Counted from the stretch's first letter, positions 27,247 to 34,533 are shown. The stretch is DNA of 64,000 nucleotides from Cohnella baijiui (GCF_020731285.1 NZ_JAJFOW010000028.1:24235-88234); one strand, 5' to 3'. Notes: generated from the sequence alone by a model not told the origin. Program-made: numbers and translations.

Positions 27247-27584
27247 TCGGCGTTCGACATGCGGCGTTCCGCCGGGTGCTGGAACGGGGAGACCAGCGCT
27301 ATGCCGAGGTGGAGGTGCACACCGATCTTCCGCGGAATCCGGAGCTGCTCGCTTACTTCCGCAAAGAGGGCGGGGGTCAGTTCCAACTGATCCGGGTCAT
27401 CGCGAACGACGCCGACCACGAGCTGGACTGGTTCGACAATCATCTCCACTCGGCCTCTCAGGACGTCACCTCACAGTTGTTCGCCGGACCGAGCCACGGC
27501 GGCGCGGACGACCGCCACGCATTCGGCCGGCGGGTGCTGGCTTACGGCGGTCTCGCGGATGAGTTGGCGCGCCAACTGGCCTAG
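27243..27584 (+). CDS. Hypothetical small protein
   Basis: A 113-aa protein with no recognised family, rich in His, Asp and Arg, with a central QLIRVIANDADHELDWFDN segment. Its ATG overlaps the stop of the preceding gene, which implies translational coupling and a linked role. No membrane segments are seen. Function unknown. Confidence 0.65.
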   Translation: MIGVRHAAFRRVLERGDQRYAEVEVHTDLPRNPELLAYFRKEGGGQFQLIRVIANDADHELDWFDNHLHSASQDVTSQLFAGPSHGGADDRHAFGRRVLAYGGLADELARQLA

Positions 27585-27605
27585 AGGGAGGAGGTGGATT
27601 CGGTT

Positions 27606-27740
27606 ATGGCAGGCAAACGCAAGAAGAACAAAGGCAACAGCTACGCGGAGCAGGGCGAGGCGTTCGCGGAGGCCGTCATCAAGCATCGCGACGAGCAGCA
27701 TCCGGCGCAGAACAGCCCGGCGACGCCGCACAACCGATAA
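27606..27740 (+). CDS. Very small basic protein (44 aa)
   Basis: A 44-residue reading frame starting MAGKRKKNKGNSYAEQGEAF and ending in a Pro/Asn/His-rich tail. GGGAGGAGGTGG lies 10-20 bases upstream of the ATG, and the gene follows the previous one by 21 bp in the same direction, so it is likely the third gene of this small cluster. Its Lys-rich start resembles small conserved Bacilli proteins of unknown function. A GTG at 27594 is also in frame but too close to the ribosome binding site. Confidence 0.6.
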   Translation: MAGKRKKNKGNSYAEQGEAFAEAVIKHRDEQHPAQNSPATPHNR

Positions 27741-27788
27741 CGCGGCCGGGTTGAAGCCGTGAAGGTTCATGCCATAGAAAAGCGCTAT

Positions 27789-27837
27789 GGAAGCCGCTTT
27801 CCGGAGATCTTGTCACGAGACTCTGGAAGCGGCTTCC
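27789..27837. terminator. Inverted repeat after the small-protein cluster
   Basis: GGAAGCCGCTTTCC pairs with GGAAGCGGCTTCC around a 20-nt loop. There is no clear T-tract, so termination is plausible but not certain. From 27838 to 27988 I see nothing recognisable. Confidence 0.45.
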
Positions 27838-27988
27838 ACTATGATATAAAATGGGAATAGGGCGCGTGGTCGCCTACTTTGTCTGAATGGGTCGGGCTAT
27901 GCGTCCTCGTAGAAGATGAGGCCTAAGGGGCAATCGTTTGAGGCGCTGGACCGGTTTATTGCAAAAGTGCAACTAATCGGCTGCTTCC

Positions 27989-28417
27989 TTATTTGAGGGC
28001 GGTCAGGATGACGCCGACGGTGATCAACGCGACGCCGATGCCGTTCCAGAGCGTAATCTTCTCTCCCAAGAACGCGATCGCCAGCACGACGGCGATGACG
28101 ACGCTCAGCTTGTCGACCGGGCCGACCTGCGAGACCTTTCCGTATTTAAGCGCGAGAAAGTAAAACATCCAGGACAGCGCGCCTGCGACGCCGCTTAGGG
28201 CGATGAATGCCAACGCCCGTTTGTGCGACCAGATCTCGCCGAACTGGCTCCACTTTCCCTGGATGACGACGACGCCAACCATGAATATCGCCATGATGAT
28301 CGATCGGGCGGCCGTCGCCGCGTTGGCGTCGATTTCCTTCAGCCCGATTTTGCCCAAGATCGCGACGAGCGCGGCCGCGGCGGCCGACAACAACGCGTAA
28401 ATCAGCCAAACACCCAT
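27989..28417 (-). CDS. EamA/DMT-family small transporter
   Basis: A 142-aa membrane protein with five hydrophobic segments, a single EamA (DUF6) domain. Ends of helices read GKIGLKEIDANAAT and LGEKITLWNGIGVALI, the conserved pair of this family. Full-length EamA proteins have two such halves, so this one probably works as a dimer. The substrate is unknown. AAGGAGTTCAGAGC precedes the ATG. Its first 16 bases overlap an upstream 40-codon reading frame. Confidence 0.85.
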   Translation of the reverse strand: MGVWLIYALLSAAAAALVAILGKIGLKEIDANAATAARSIIMAIFMVGVVVIQGKWSQFGEIWSHKRALAFIALSGVAGALSWMFYFLALKYGKVSQVGPVDKLSVVIAVVLAIAFLGEKITLWNGIGVALITVGVILTALK

Positions 28418-28524
28418 GCTCTGAACTCCTTTCTGGCGGGGATCGGAATATCTAGGCGTTCATCTATGTAACCGTGAATTAGACCGGACAGCAGCCGCTT
28501 CAAGGTCAGGACGAACGAGATCAT
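28402..28524 (-). CDS. Candidate 40-aa leader protein overlapping the EamA gene
   Basis: A 40-codon frame between the promoter at 28587 and the EamA gene. It starts MISFVLTLKRLLSGLIHGYI, with GGGAGG six bases before its ATG, and ends at a TGA 16 bases inside the EamA gene in another frame. The N-terminal half is amphipathic or hydrophobic, the rest charged. The ribosome binding site and overlap suggest real translation and coupling to the transporter, but no family is recognised. Confidence 0.5.
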   Translation of the reverse strand: MISFVLTLKRLLSGLIHGYIDERLDIPIPARKEFRAWVFG

Positions 28525-28586
28525 GAAGATCCTCCCGCGGCGTAAAGAAATGTGGGCGCAGTATGTAGGGTTCCGCACGCGAAGCC

Positions 28587-28592
28587 ATTATA
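28587..28592 (-). promoter_or_regulatory. Extended -10 promoter for the EamA transcript
   Basis: On the minus strand TGTTATAAT gives a perfect TATAAT with the extended TG motif. The -35 region is poor. A 5' leader of about 165 bases to the EamA start results, containing the 40-codon frame. Confidence 0.55.
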
Positions 28593-28699
28593 ACACATCA
28601 AAGTTGAGGCGTCGGAGAGAGGGATTGTTGGGAGTCCGCAAGAGCCTTTAACGCAGGCGCGGCAATAATTCAAAGGAGCTGGGAAAGGGGAGGGGTTTA

Positions 28700-29341
28700 A
28701 TGGGATCGAGGATCATGCACTTGATCATCGCCAACCGAATCGCCGAGAGGCTGCCATTCGAAAATCGAACATCCTTTTTGCTGGGGAGTGTGGCCCCCGA
28801 TGCCGTTCTCATCAAAAACGAATCGCATTTCTTTAAAGGCGAAGTACGGGATTTTTCGCGAAGCGTCGATTATAAAGGCTTTCTGCACAAATACGGCGAC
28901 CATGCGGCGAATCCGTTCATTTTAGGGTATTTTACGCATTTGATCGCCGACGACATCTGGCTGAAAGGCTTTAATCTGTCCTGGCTGAGAAACCGAATGG
29001 AAGCGGATCCGGAATGGCACCCGCGATACCACCATGATTTTCGCTTGCTGAACGGAAAGCTGCTGGAGCATTACGGCTTGAAGGATACGTTGCGGAGAGC
29101 GTTCGAAGCCCTTCCATCCGTCATGGATCTGGAAGAGGTGAAGTCCAAAGAGGTCGAAGCGCTCGTTCCGCATGTGTTGGGGGACATGGCATACGATAAG
29201 GAAATGCTGAGCGAAAAGCTTCGTGTTTTTACATTCGATCAGATCTTGGGATATATCGAAACATCCGTTGAAGTCAGCTTGATCCATCTCAAGCAGGCGG
29301 CCGTTCTGTATCCTTTGCCTGTCGACGCTGGCCACGGTTAG
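28700..29341 (+). CDS. Zinc-dependent phospholipase C-like protein
   Basis: A 213-aa protein of the zinc-dependent phospholipase C / S1-P1-like family (PF00882 type). It begins MGSRIMHLIIANRIAERL, with the metal-binding pattern H7, LLGSVAPDA, and GYFTHLIADDIW; further histidines lie in WHPRYHHDF. No signal peptide is present, so it is likely intracellular; several such proteins occur in Firmicutes with unknown substrates. AAGGGGAGGGG precedes the ATG. Its base composition is visibly more A+T-rich than its neighbours, which fits the accessory character of this stretch. Confidence 0.8.
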   Translation: MGSRIMHLIIANRIAERLPFENRTSFLLGSVAPDAVLIKNESHFFKGEVRDFSRSVDYKGFLHKYGDHAANPFILGYFTHLIADDIWLKGFNLSWLRNRMEADPEWHPRYHHDFRLLNGKLLEHYGLKDTLRRAFEALPSVMDLEEVKSKEVEALVPHVLGDMAYDKEMLSEKLRVFTFDQILGYIETSVEVSLIHLKQAAVLYPLPVDAGHG

Positions 29342-29366
29342 GGGCGCCAAGCCTCAGTAAGAAGGA

Positions 29367-29579
29367 TCATATGGAGCCCGAGACCAATAGTCTCCCCGGT
29401 GTTTGCCGATTTTCAAAAATAACTATCGGGAATTTCGATTGCGAATTCGTTCGCTTTTTTACGACAGGAAAGGAGCAATCTGAACACAATCCTAATTGCC
29501 CGTTAAACCCTTCCAAGATAACGAGCCGCCACAATTTTCCGTATTCGTCGCAACGTTCTTCACCCTTCACGACCTTCAC
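29367..29579 (-). CDS. Possible third gene of the hicAB unit, unknown function
   Basis: A 70-codon frame starting with GTG 13 bases after the hicB stop, behind GAGGGG at seven bases spacing. The product has a CSDC motif (LGLCSDCSFPVVKKRT) and no recognised family. A similar-length frame on the plus strand overlaps it, so coding is uncertain; spacing and ribosome binding site favour this one. Confidence 0.35.
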   Translation of the reverse strand: MKVVKGEERCDEYGKLWRLVILEGFNGQLGLCSDCSFPVVKKRTNSQSKFPIVIFENRQTPGRLLVSGSI

Positions 29580-29592
29580 GGATTAGCCCCTC

Positions 29593-30009
29593 TTACCCCT
29601 GGTGCCTTGAAATGCCTAGCGCTTCCTTGATCGCGTTTTGTAGAAGCAAGGAGTAGTTGACGCCCGCCTCATCCCCGGCATCCCGCAGCCATTTCGGGAG
29701 CGTGCAATTCTTAGTGACGGCCTTGTTCGCGGCATCGTCCCGGTACGGCGGCATATAAACTTCAATAAACACGATTCGATCGCTTGGGCCTTCTAACTTA
29801 ATGCTCTCCGGAGTCGATGGCTTCGGCAATGGCTGGCCGCTCTCTTCCAGCTCACGAGCACGAAAGGCAAGCATGAGCTTTGCTTCAGTAATCGCTTTTG
29901 TCAGGTCATCATGTAGGATAGCCGTTCCTGGAAAGTCGGGGAAATACAGGCCGTACCCGCCAACCTCTCCACGTTCAACGACAACCGGGTAGATGTAATA
30001 ATTCTCCAT
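29593..30009 (-). CDS. hicB: HicB-family antitoxin
   Basis: A 138-aa antitoxin of the HicB family: an N-terminal degenerate RNase H-like domain (YPVVVERGEVGGYGLYFPDF) and a C-terminal ribbon-helix-helix/helix-turn-helix part (LPKWLRDAGDEAGVNYSLLL) that binds DNA. It neutralises the HicA mRNA interferase encoded 48 bp upstream and represses the operon. GGGAGCGTGAGCTGC precedes the ATG at 30009, preferred over a longer frame. It starts after hicA, the usual order. Confidence 0.85.
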   Translation of the reverse strand: MENYYIYPVVVERGEVGGYGLYFPDFPGTAILHDDLTKAITEAKLMLAFRARELEESGQPLPKPSTPESIKLEGPSDRIVFIEVYMPPYRDDAANKAVTKNCTLPKWLRDAGDEAGVNYSLLLQNAIKEALGISRHQG

Positions 30010-30057
30010 GCAGCTCACGCTCCCTTTTTGGTCGGACAGATGGGAAAACAACCAGGT

Positions 30058-30270
30058 TTAGAAGGTAACCGGAAATCCATTTGATGGTTTGAGTGTTCCC
30101 TTGGGAATCATTTGCTCGGAGCGGTGGACTGCGATGTCGGCGTATCGGTTGGGCTCGCTTTTCTGTATGTATCGTCTATGGCTGGTTCCGTTCCCATGAT
30201 GCGCCGATTCGATGAACCCCGCTTTCCGAAGCGCTTTTAGAGCTTCGCAAGCCGTGACTTGTTTCCCCAC
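30058..30270 (-). CDS. hicA: HicA-family mRNA interferase toxin
   Basis: A 70-aa double-stranded RNA-binding-fold toxin. It shows the family pattern ALKALRKAGF, GNGTSHRRY (catalytic His) and KGTLK near the end. The usual start is often drawn upstream at 30303, but that codon lies within the -10 element; the GTG at 30270 follows AAAGGA by a good distance and gives the normal length. The last residues (PSNGFPVTF) differ from the typical GTLxxIxxQ ending, so the C-terminus may be altered. Its antitoxin lies immediately downstream. Confidence 0.75.
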   Translation of the reverse strand: MGKQVTACEALKALRKAGFIESAHHGNGTSHRRYIQKSEPNRYADIAVHRSEQMIPKGTLKPSNGFPVTF

Positions 30271-30293
30271 TTTTTGTCCTTTTTTCCACCTAT

Positions 30294-30322
30294 ATTTTAA
30301 CACGCATAAAAATGCGCGTCAA
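30294..30322 (-). promoter_or_regulatory. hicAB promoter with operator-like dyad
   Basis: On the minus strand TTGACG (30317-30322), a 17-bp spacer and TAAAAT (30294-30299). The spacer holds an inverted repeat, ACGCGCAT-TTT-TATGCGTGT, placed exactly where a repressor would block RNA polymerase; HicB is the obvious candidate. Confidence 0.65.
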
Positions 30323-30355
30323 AAGTTTTCCGAAATAAGCTTGAAATAGGTACAG

Positions 30356-30570
30356 GTGAACGACCTTTTTCCGATCAGATCAACCGGGACTATCGGGCGC
30401 TGCGCAAGGAGCTCAAGGCACGCCAGATCAAGCTCAACGAGGAATACCAGGAGGACATTGTCATCTATACCTGTTACGTCTGCCGGGGCTACTAGGACCG
30501 GTTGGGAGTCGTTCGGGAGAGCTCGGGCGGAGATTAGCGTCCGTATGGGACAGGGATTTATGGGTATTCT
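30356..30570 (+). pseudogene. Frameshifted remnant of a small conserved gene
   Basis: Starting at the GTG at 30356 the sequence reads as a protein only if one base is restored after LFP. Then it gives DQINRDYRALRKELKAR and a C-terminal CYVCRGY before a TAG at 30493. Further on, another frame gives RAEISVRMGQ. This fits a conserved short Paenibacillus-type protein broken by a one-base deletion and a later deletion. The family identification is from memory of the pattern and is tentative. Confidence 0.45.
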
Positions 30571-30802
30571 TTGGAATACACGGCAGCCAAATTAGGAATG
30601 ACAGGGATAGATCTTGAAAACTCGAGAATAATCAAGCTGTTATTTTGCCGTCAACTGCTTTGAGGATTGCGAAGCTTTATCGGGCAGGGGGCGACGATAT
30701 TCATTTCTTTTAGAGGAACATGAGTAGAAGTGTAAAAATGTGTAAAAAATCGAGATTCTGTCGTCAAGTACCCATATCTCAATGCCTGAAAAAATCAAAA
30801 TA
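30571..30802. other. Intergenic, nothing recognised
   Basis: A+T-rich sequence with no supported gene; short frames lack ribosome binding sites. It ends at the terminator hairpin at 30803. Confidence 0.5.
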
Positions 30803-30844
30803 AAAACCCCGGAAGCCTTGTACATCAAGGAATCCGGGGTTTTG
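30803..30844. terminator. Terminator for tRNA-Arg (bidirectional)
   Basis: AAAACCCCGGA..TCCGGGGTTTT hairpin with an additional CCTTG/CAAGG inner stem. Flanking A and T runs permit use from the minus strand (after the tRNA) or plus strand. Confidence 0.75.
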
Positions 30845-30878
30845 GCATGTATTTATAATTTCTTCATTCGTAAGGAAG

Positions 30879-30955
<77 letters not shown>

Positions 30956-30966
30956 ACAGCTTGATT

Positions 30967-30996
30967 ATCTTACCACAGAGACAGCCTTTTGCTCAA
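30967..30996 (-). promoter_or_regulatory. tRNA-Arg promoter
   Basis: TTGAGC (30991-30996), an 18-bp spacer and TAAGAT (30967-30972) on the minus strand, 12 bases before the tRNA. Confidence 0.6.
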
Positions 30997-31018
30997 GTGG
31001 AAAAAAGGAAATGGGCAC

Positions 31019-31585
31019 TCAACGCAGGTTCTTGACCATATGACGGAAAAGATGCCCGTTGATTCGGATCTGCTTGACTTCCGTATAGCCGAGCTTGCTG
31101 TAGAGGGCATGGGCTTTCGCCTTGTCCACGTCCACGTTCAGGGAGATTTTGCGCCAGCCTTCCCGTCGCGCCCAATCTTCAGCTTCCGCGAGGAGCGCCT
31201 TGGCATAACCGCGCCCTTCGTACGCGGGAAACACGGCAAGCGCGTCGATGTAGAATTCGTCATCGTCCGCTTCGTCATCCATCGCCAGGTCATCGCGCCC
31301 CTGGCGCCGGCGCAGCTCATCCAGCACGGGCCGGTACAGCGCCTGCGCGCTCGCTCCGTCGTAGCAAAGGATCATGCCGGCGGCCGCGCCGTCTTCCCCC
31401 TCGAACAGCCGGTAACGGTCCGCGCTGAAACGGTTGCCTTCCGTCAAGTAATAACGCTCGAGCCGGTTCAGGATTGCGTTCTCCTCTGTCTCGCCGGTGA
31501 GCTGGCAGGCGATGTCCTGAATGGCGAGCAGCACGAGCTGGGCGACGGCACGGCTGTCGGACGGGCGAGCCAGACGTAAAGACAT
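31019..31585 (-). CDS. GNAT-family N-acetyltransferase
   Basis: A 188-aa acetyltransferase. The acetyl-CoA loop reads EGRGYAKALL in the region around 123-132, preceded by the strand FYIDALAVFP, and the C-terminal part NVDVDKAKAHALYSKLGY is typical of the GNAT fold. The substrate is unknown. The start is supported by a perfect AAGGAGGT seven bases upstream. It diverges from the SOS-box-controlled small gene; the intergenic space is only 98 bp, so the two could share regulation. Confidence 0.88.
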   Translation of the reverse strand: MSLRLARPSDSRAVAQLVLLAIQDIACQLTGETEENAILNRLERYYLTEGNRFSADRYRLFEGEDGAAAGMILCYDGASAQALYRPVLDELRRRQGRDDLAMDDEADDDEFYIDALAVFPAYEGRGYAKALLAEAEDWARREGWRKISLNVDVDKAKAHALYSKLGYTEVKQIRINGHLFRHMVKNLR

Positions 31586-31621
31586 GATGGGACCTCCTTA
31601 TATGACACAGACATCCAAAAG

Positions 31622-31651
31622 TTGGACGGGAACGGACGTTCCTGATATAAT
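31622..31651 (+). promoter_or_regulatory. Sigma-A promoter of the WYL-like gene
   Basis: TTGGAC (31622-31627), an 18-bp spacer and an extended -10 TGATATAAT (TATAAT at 31646-31651). It is a strong-looking promoter with SOS boxes between and just after its elements. Confidence 0.75.
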
Positions 31652-31665
31652 GGGAACAAACGTTC
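31629..31665. promoter_or_regulatory. Two LexA/DinR (SOS) boxes
   Basis: Box 1 has GAAC-GGAC-GTTC at 31630-31641, inside the promoter spacer. Box 2 has GAAC-AAAC-GTTC at 31654-31665, just downstream of the -10. Both match the Gram-positive SOS consensus GAACRNRYGTTC exactly. Their centres are 24 bp apart. LexA bound here should block the downstream promoter and possibly the divergent GNAT gene. Confidence 0.8.
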
Positions 31666-31683
31666 TATCCGGAGGGATGCACG

Positions 31684-31884
31684 ATGAATATCGAACGTTA
31701 CGTCGGCCGAAGCGCGGAGATCGTCTACCGGGAGAGCAAGGGCGGGCTGACGGTGAAGCGGGTGTCCGTCTATGCGGTCCGGGACGGCAAAGTGCGGGTA
31801 CTCGACTGGAACCGCAGAGCTTTCGGAACGCTGCGCGCGAATCGGATCGTGGCGGCGATCCCGGTCATCGGTCGGGTCTCCTGA
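31684..31884 (+). CDS. 66-aa WYL-like small protein under SOS control
   Basis: A 66-residue protein whose pattern IVYRESKGG, VSVYAVRDGKVRVLDW, RRAFGTLRANRI resembles a minimal WYL domain (a ligand- or nucleic-acid-binding beta-sheet module found in bacterial regulators), but without a helix-turn-helix. GGAGGGATGCACG precedes the ATG. Two perfect LexA boxes overlap the promoter, so induction on DNA damage is expected. Its role is unknown; the family link is by pattern and should be treated as tentative. Confidence 0.7.
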   Translation: MNIERYVGRSAEIVYRESKGGLTVKRVSVYAVRDGKVRVLDWNRRAFGTLRANRIVAAIPVIGRVS

Positions 31885-31907
31885 CATTAGCTTGTCCGCC
31901 AAAGCCA

Positions 31908-31935
31908 ACAAAAAAAGCCCGAAGCGCGTCGGGCT
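31908..31935 (-). terminator. Terminator of tRNA-Gly
   Basis: On the minus strand AGCCCGACGCGCTTCGGGCT followed by a T-run. It lies just beyond the tRNA-Gly 3' end. Confidence 0.8.
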
Positions 31936-31950
31936 CGTGCTTTGCGACGT

Positions 31951-32024
31951 TGGAGCGGGTGAAGGGAATCGAACCCTCGCCTCAAGCTTGGGAAGCTGGC
32001 GTTCTACCATTGAACTACACCCGC
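31951..32024 (-). tRNA. tRNA-Gly (anticodon CCC)
   Basis: 74 nt with encoded CCA. Acceptor GCGGGTG/CACCCGC; anticodon loop TTCCCAA, anticodon CCC (reads GGG); T loop TTCGATT. The anticodon stem CCAGC/GCTTG has one C-U mismatch at position 28-42. Confidence 0.93.
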
Positions 32025-32043
32025 ACGATACATAGCAAAATGT

Positions 32044-32072
32044 ATCATAGCACAGAGAACCCTGCAGATCAA
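32044..32072 (-). promoter_or_regulatory. tRNA-Gly promoter
   Basis: TTGATC (32067-32072), a 17-bp spacer and TATGAT (32044-32049) on the minus strand, 19 bases before the tRNA. Confidence 0.65.
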
Positions 32073-32169
32073 CAAAGCCGACCTGCTTTTTCCTTTTTCC
32101 TGCGCGTTCATGATATAATGCGGGTGAATCGGCAGCCGATGCCGGTCGGAGAAGGAAGGGGTTCGATTC

Positions 32170-33081
32170 GTGGCCGACTCCACCAAGGATAATTTGGTCT
32201 TGTTCCCCAAGACCTTGGATTACTATCAGATTCAATTGACCCGCATGCTGGAGACGGAACGATACGGCGACGCGAAGGGCTTGCTCGGCTTCTTGCTGCA
32301 GTGCGGCGGCGAGGCCGAACGTCACCATACCGAATGGCAGGCGCTGCTGGGCTGGCTGGAGGCGGCATTTCCCGATGCGCCGGCTTCCGGCGCGCCCGGC
32401 GAACCGCCCGGGGACGAACCGGAGGAGGACGCCGAGGACGAGCTTCGGCAGCGCGTTCTGGGCCGGTCCGGCCAGGACGCGGAGTACGTCCCGCGGCTCC
32501 TCGCCACGCTGTTTAACGTGGAGGATCCCGAGCAGCAGCTGGTCGCGCTGGGACAGCTCGCCCACGTCAACCATCCTGACGTCGAGGACGCGCTCCGCCG
32601 TTGGCTGGGGGAGCGGGAGCGCCACCCGCTCGTGCAGTTCCGCGTCCTTCAGCAGCTTCGCCAGCAGGGGGCGACCGGTTCGGTCGGCATGTGGCGCGAC
32701 GGCGAGCTGCTGCAGCTCGAAATCGAGGCGACGCCGCTGCAGTTCGAGGACTACCCTCAGTCCGTCCAGGACGTGCTCGACCGCGTGCGCCAGACAGCCG
32801 AGGTGTCCGATCCGACGCTCGCCTATTTCGCCGAGGAAATGTGGAAAGAATGCGTCCAGACCGCTTACGGCACGCCCGTCTTCAGACGGATGATGGAGGA
32901 GGACGACGGCGCGGCGGACGTCTGGGCGGCGGCGCTCCATCAATTCCTGTACGAGAAACTGCACGGCCAGTCGATCGACGAATGGGTGCGCGAGCAGTAC
33001 GGCATCACCGGCGAGCTGCGTTTCCGATACGAACAGTCGCTCCGCTGGCTGCGCCAATATGCCGGCGAAGGGCGCCCCTGA
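32170..33081 (+). CDS. Helical-repeat protein in ysoA position upstream of tig
   Basis: A 303-aa soluble helical protein: TPR- or HEAT-like helices at about 15-55 (YYQIQLTRMLETERYGDAK), an acidic Pro/Glu linker at about 70-95, and further repeats (LATLFNVEDPEQQLVALGQL). The position immediately before tig equals that of B. subtilis ysoA, a TPR protein of unknown function; the correspondence is inferred from position. GTG start at 32170 behind GGAAGGGG. Confidence 0.75.
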   Translation: MADSTKDNLVLFPKTLDYYQIQLTRMLETERYGDAKGLLGFLLQCGGEAERHHTEWQALLGWLEAAFPDAPASGAPGEPPGDEPEEDAEDELRQRVLGRSGQDAEYVPRLLATLFNVEDPEQQLVALGQLAHVNHPDVEDALRRWLGERERHPLVQFRVLQQLRQQGATGSVGMWRDGELLQLEIEATPLQFEDYPQSVQDVLDRVRQTAEVSDPTLAYFAEEMWKECVQTAYGTPVFRRMMEEDDGAADVWAAALHQFLYEKLHGQSIDEWVREQYGITGELRFRYEQSLRWLRQYAGEGRP

Positions 33082-33095
33082 AGGGGCGTCGCGCC

Positions 33096-33124
33096 TTGAA
33101 TTCGCGCGCAAGGTTGTTTATAAT
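33096..33124 (+). promoter_or_regulatory. tig promoter
   Basis: TTGAAT (33096-33101), a 17-bp spacer and TATAAT (33119-33124), 65 bases upstream of the tig start. Confidence 0.75.
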
Positions 33125-33188
33125 AGAGTGGTTTATGTAAATCGGCCGCGTTTGGGCGGCAAGTTGTCCTCGGAGGGGAAAGCATATT

Positions 33189-34478
33189 ATGAAAGCAAAT
33201 TGGGAAAAGATAGAGAAGAACGTCGGCGTGTTAGAGGTGGAGATCGACGAGGCGCAAGTCACGGAAGCGCTTGACAAAGCCTTCAAAAAAGTGGTCCAAA
33301 AAGTAAACGTGCCGGGCTTCCGCAAAGGCAAAGTGCCGCGCCGCATTTTCGAAGCGCGCTTCGGCGTTGAAAGCCTGTACCAAGACGCGATCGACATTCT
33401 GCTCCCGGGCGCATACAGCGAGGCCGTCGACCAAGCGGGCATCACGCCGGTTGACCGTCCCGAGGTCGACGTCGAGCAGTTCGCGCAGGGACAATCGTTC
33501 AAGTTCAAAGCCAAAGTCACCGTCAAGCCGGAAGTCACGCTGGGCGAGTACAAAGGCATCGAAGCGCCGGCGGGCGACCTGGAAGTTTCCGAAGAGGAAG
33601 TCTCCAATGAACTGGAGCGCCTGCAAAACCGCCACGCCGAGCTGGTCGTTGTCGACGAAGGTCCGGCCCAGCAGGGCGACACGACCGTGATCGACTTCGA
33701 AGGCTTCCTCGACGGCGTGCCGTTCGAAGGCGGCAAGGGCGAGCGTTATTCCCTCGAACTGGGCTCCGGTTCGTTCATTCCTGGCTTCGAAGAGCAGGTC
33801 GTCGGCCTGAACATCGCCGAGGAGAAGGACATCAACGTCACGTTCCCGGAGAACTACCAAGCCGAGAACCTCGCGGGCAAAGCGGTTGTCTTCAAGGTGA
33901 AGCTGCATGAAATCAAGCGCAAAAGCCTGCCGGAGCTCGACGACGAGTTCGCGAAGGACGTCAGCGAATTCGACACCTTCGAAGAGTACAAGCAGGACCT
34001 GATCGCCAAGCTCAAGGAGCGCAAGGAGAAGGACGCCGAAGCCGCGCGCGAGAACGCGGTCATCGACAAAGCCTCCGAATCCGCAGAAGTCGAGATCCCG
34101 GAAGCGATGATCGAATCCGAGATCGAAAACATGCTGAAGGACTTCGAAAGCCGTCTCCGCATGCAAGGCATGACCCTCGACCTGTACTACCAATTCAGCG
34201 GCCAAGACGAAGCTGCGCTGAAGGCTCAGATGCGCGTCGACGCCGAGAAGCGCGTCCGCAACAACCTGGTCCTCGAAGCGATCGCCGAAGCCGAGAAGCT
34301 CGAAGTTTCCGACGCCGATCTGGACGAGGAGCTTGAGAACCTGTCCAAGATGTACAACCGTCCGGCCGAAGAGCTGCGCACGATTTTCACTTCGAACGGC
34401 TACATTGACACGCTGAATGCCGACCTGAAGGTTCGCAAAGCCGTCAAGTTCATCGTCGCCGAGAGCAAAACCGCCTAA
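33189..34478 (+). CDS. tig: Trigger factor (ribosome-associated chaperone)
   Basis: A 429-aa chaperone that binds the ribosome exit and folds nascent chains. The N-terminal ribosome-binding domain has the signature GFRKGKVPRRIFE; the middle FKBP-type prolyl isomerase domain lies at about 160-245 (QGDTTVIDFEGFLDG); the C-terminal helical arms follow. Length normal. GGAGGGGAAAGCATATT precedes the ATG. Own promoter and terminator; clpP and clpX follow. Confidence 0.97.
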   Translation: MKANWEKIEKNVGVLEVEIDEAQVTEALDKAFKKVVQKVNVPGFRKGKVPRRIFEARFGVESLYQDAIDILLPGAYSEAVDQAGITPVDRPEVDVEQFAQGQSFKFKAKVTVKPEVTLGEYKGIEAPAGDLEVSEEEVSNELERLQNRHAELVVVDEGPAQQGDTTVIDFEGFLDGVPFEGGKGERYSLELGSGSFIPGFEEQVVGLNIAEEKDINVTFPENYQAENLAGKAVVFKVKLHEIKRKSLPELDDEFAKDVSEFDTFEEYKQDLIAKLKERKEKDAEAARENAVIDKASESAEVEIPEAMIESEIENMLKDFESRLRMQGMTLDLYYQFSGQDEAALKAQMRVDAEKRVRNNLVLEAIAEAEKLEVSDADLDEELENLSKMYNRPAEELRTIFTSNGYIDTLNADLKVRKAVKFIVAESKTA

Positions 34479-34533
34479 GGCGCGAAGGCGCTCCGCAAGA
34501 CGCCGATCCGCTTGGCAATACCCACATACCGAC

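Noticed and set aside
27789..27837. Possible transposon end or small mobile element at the large inverted repeat
   Set aside because: No target duplication or transposase; more likely a terminator-like hairpin.
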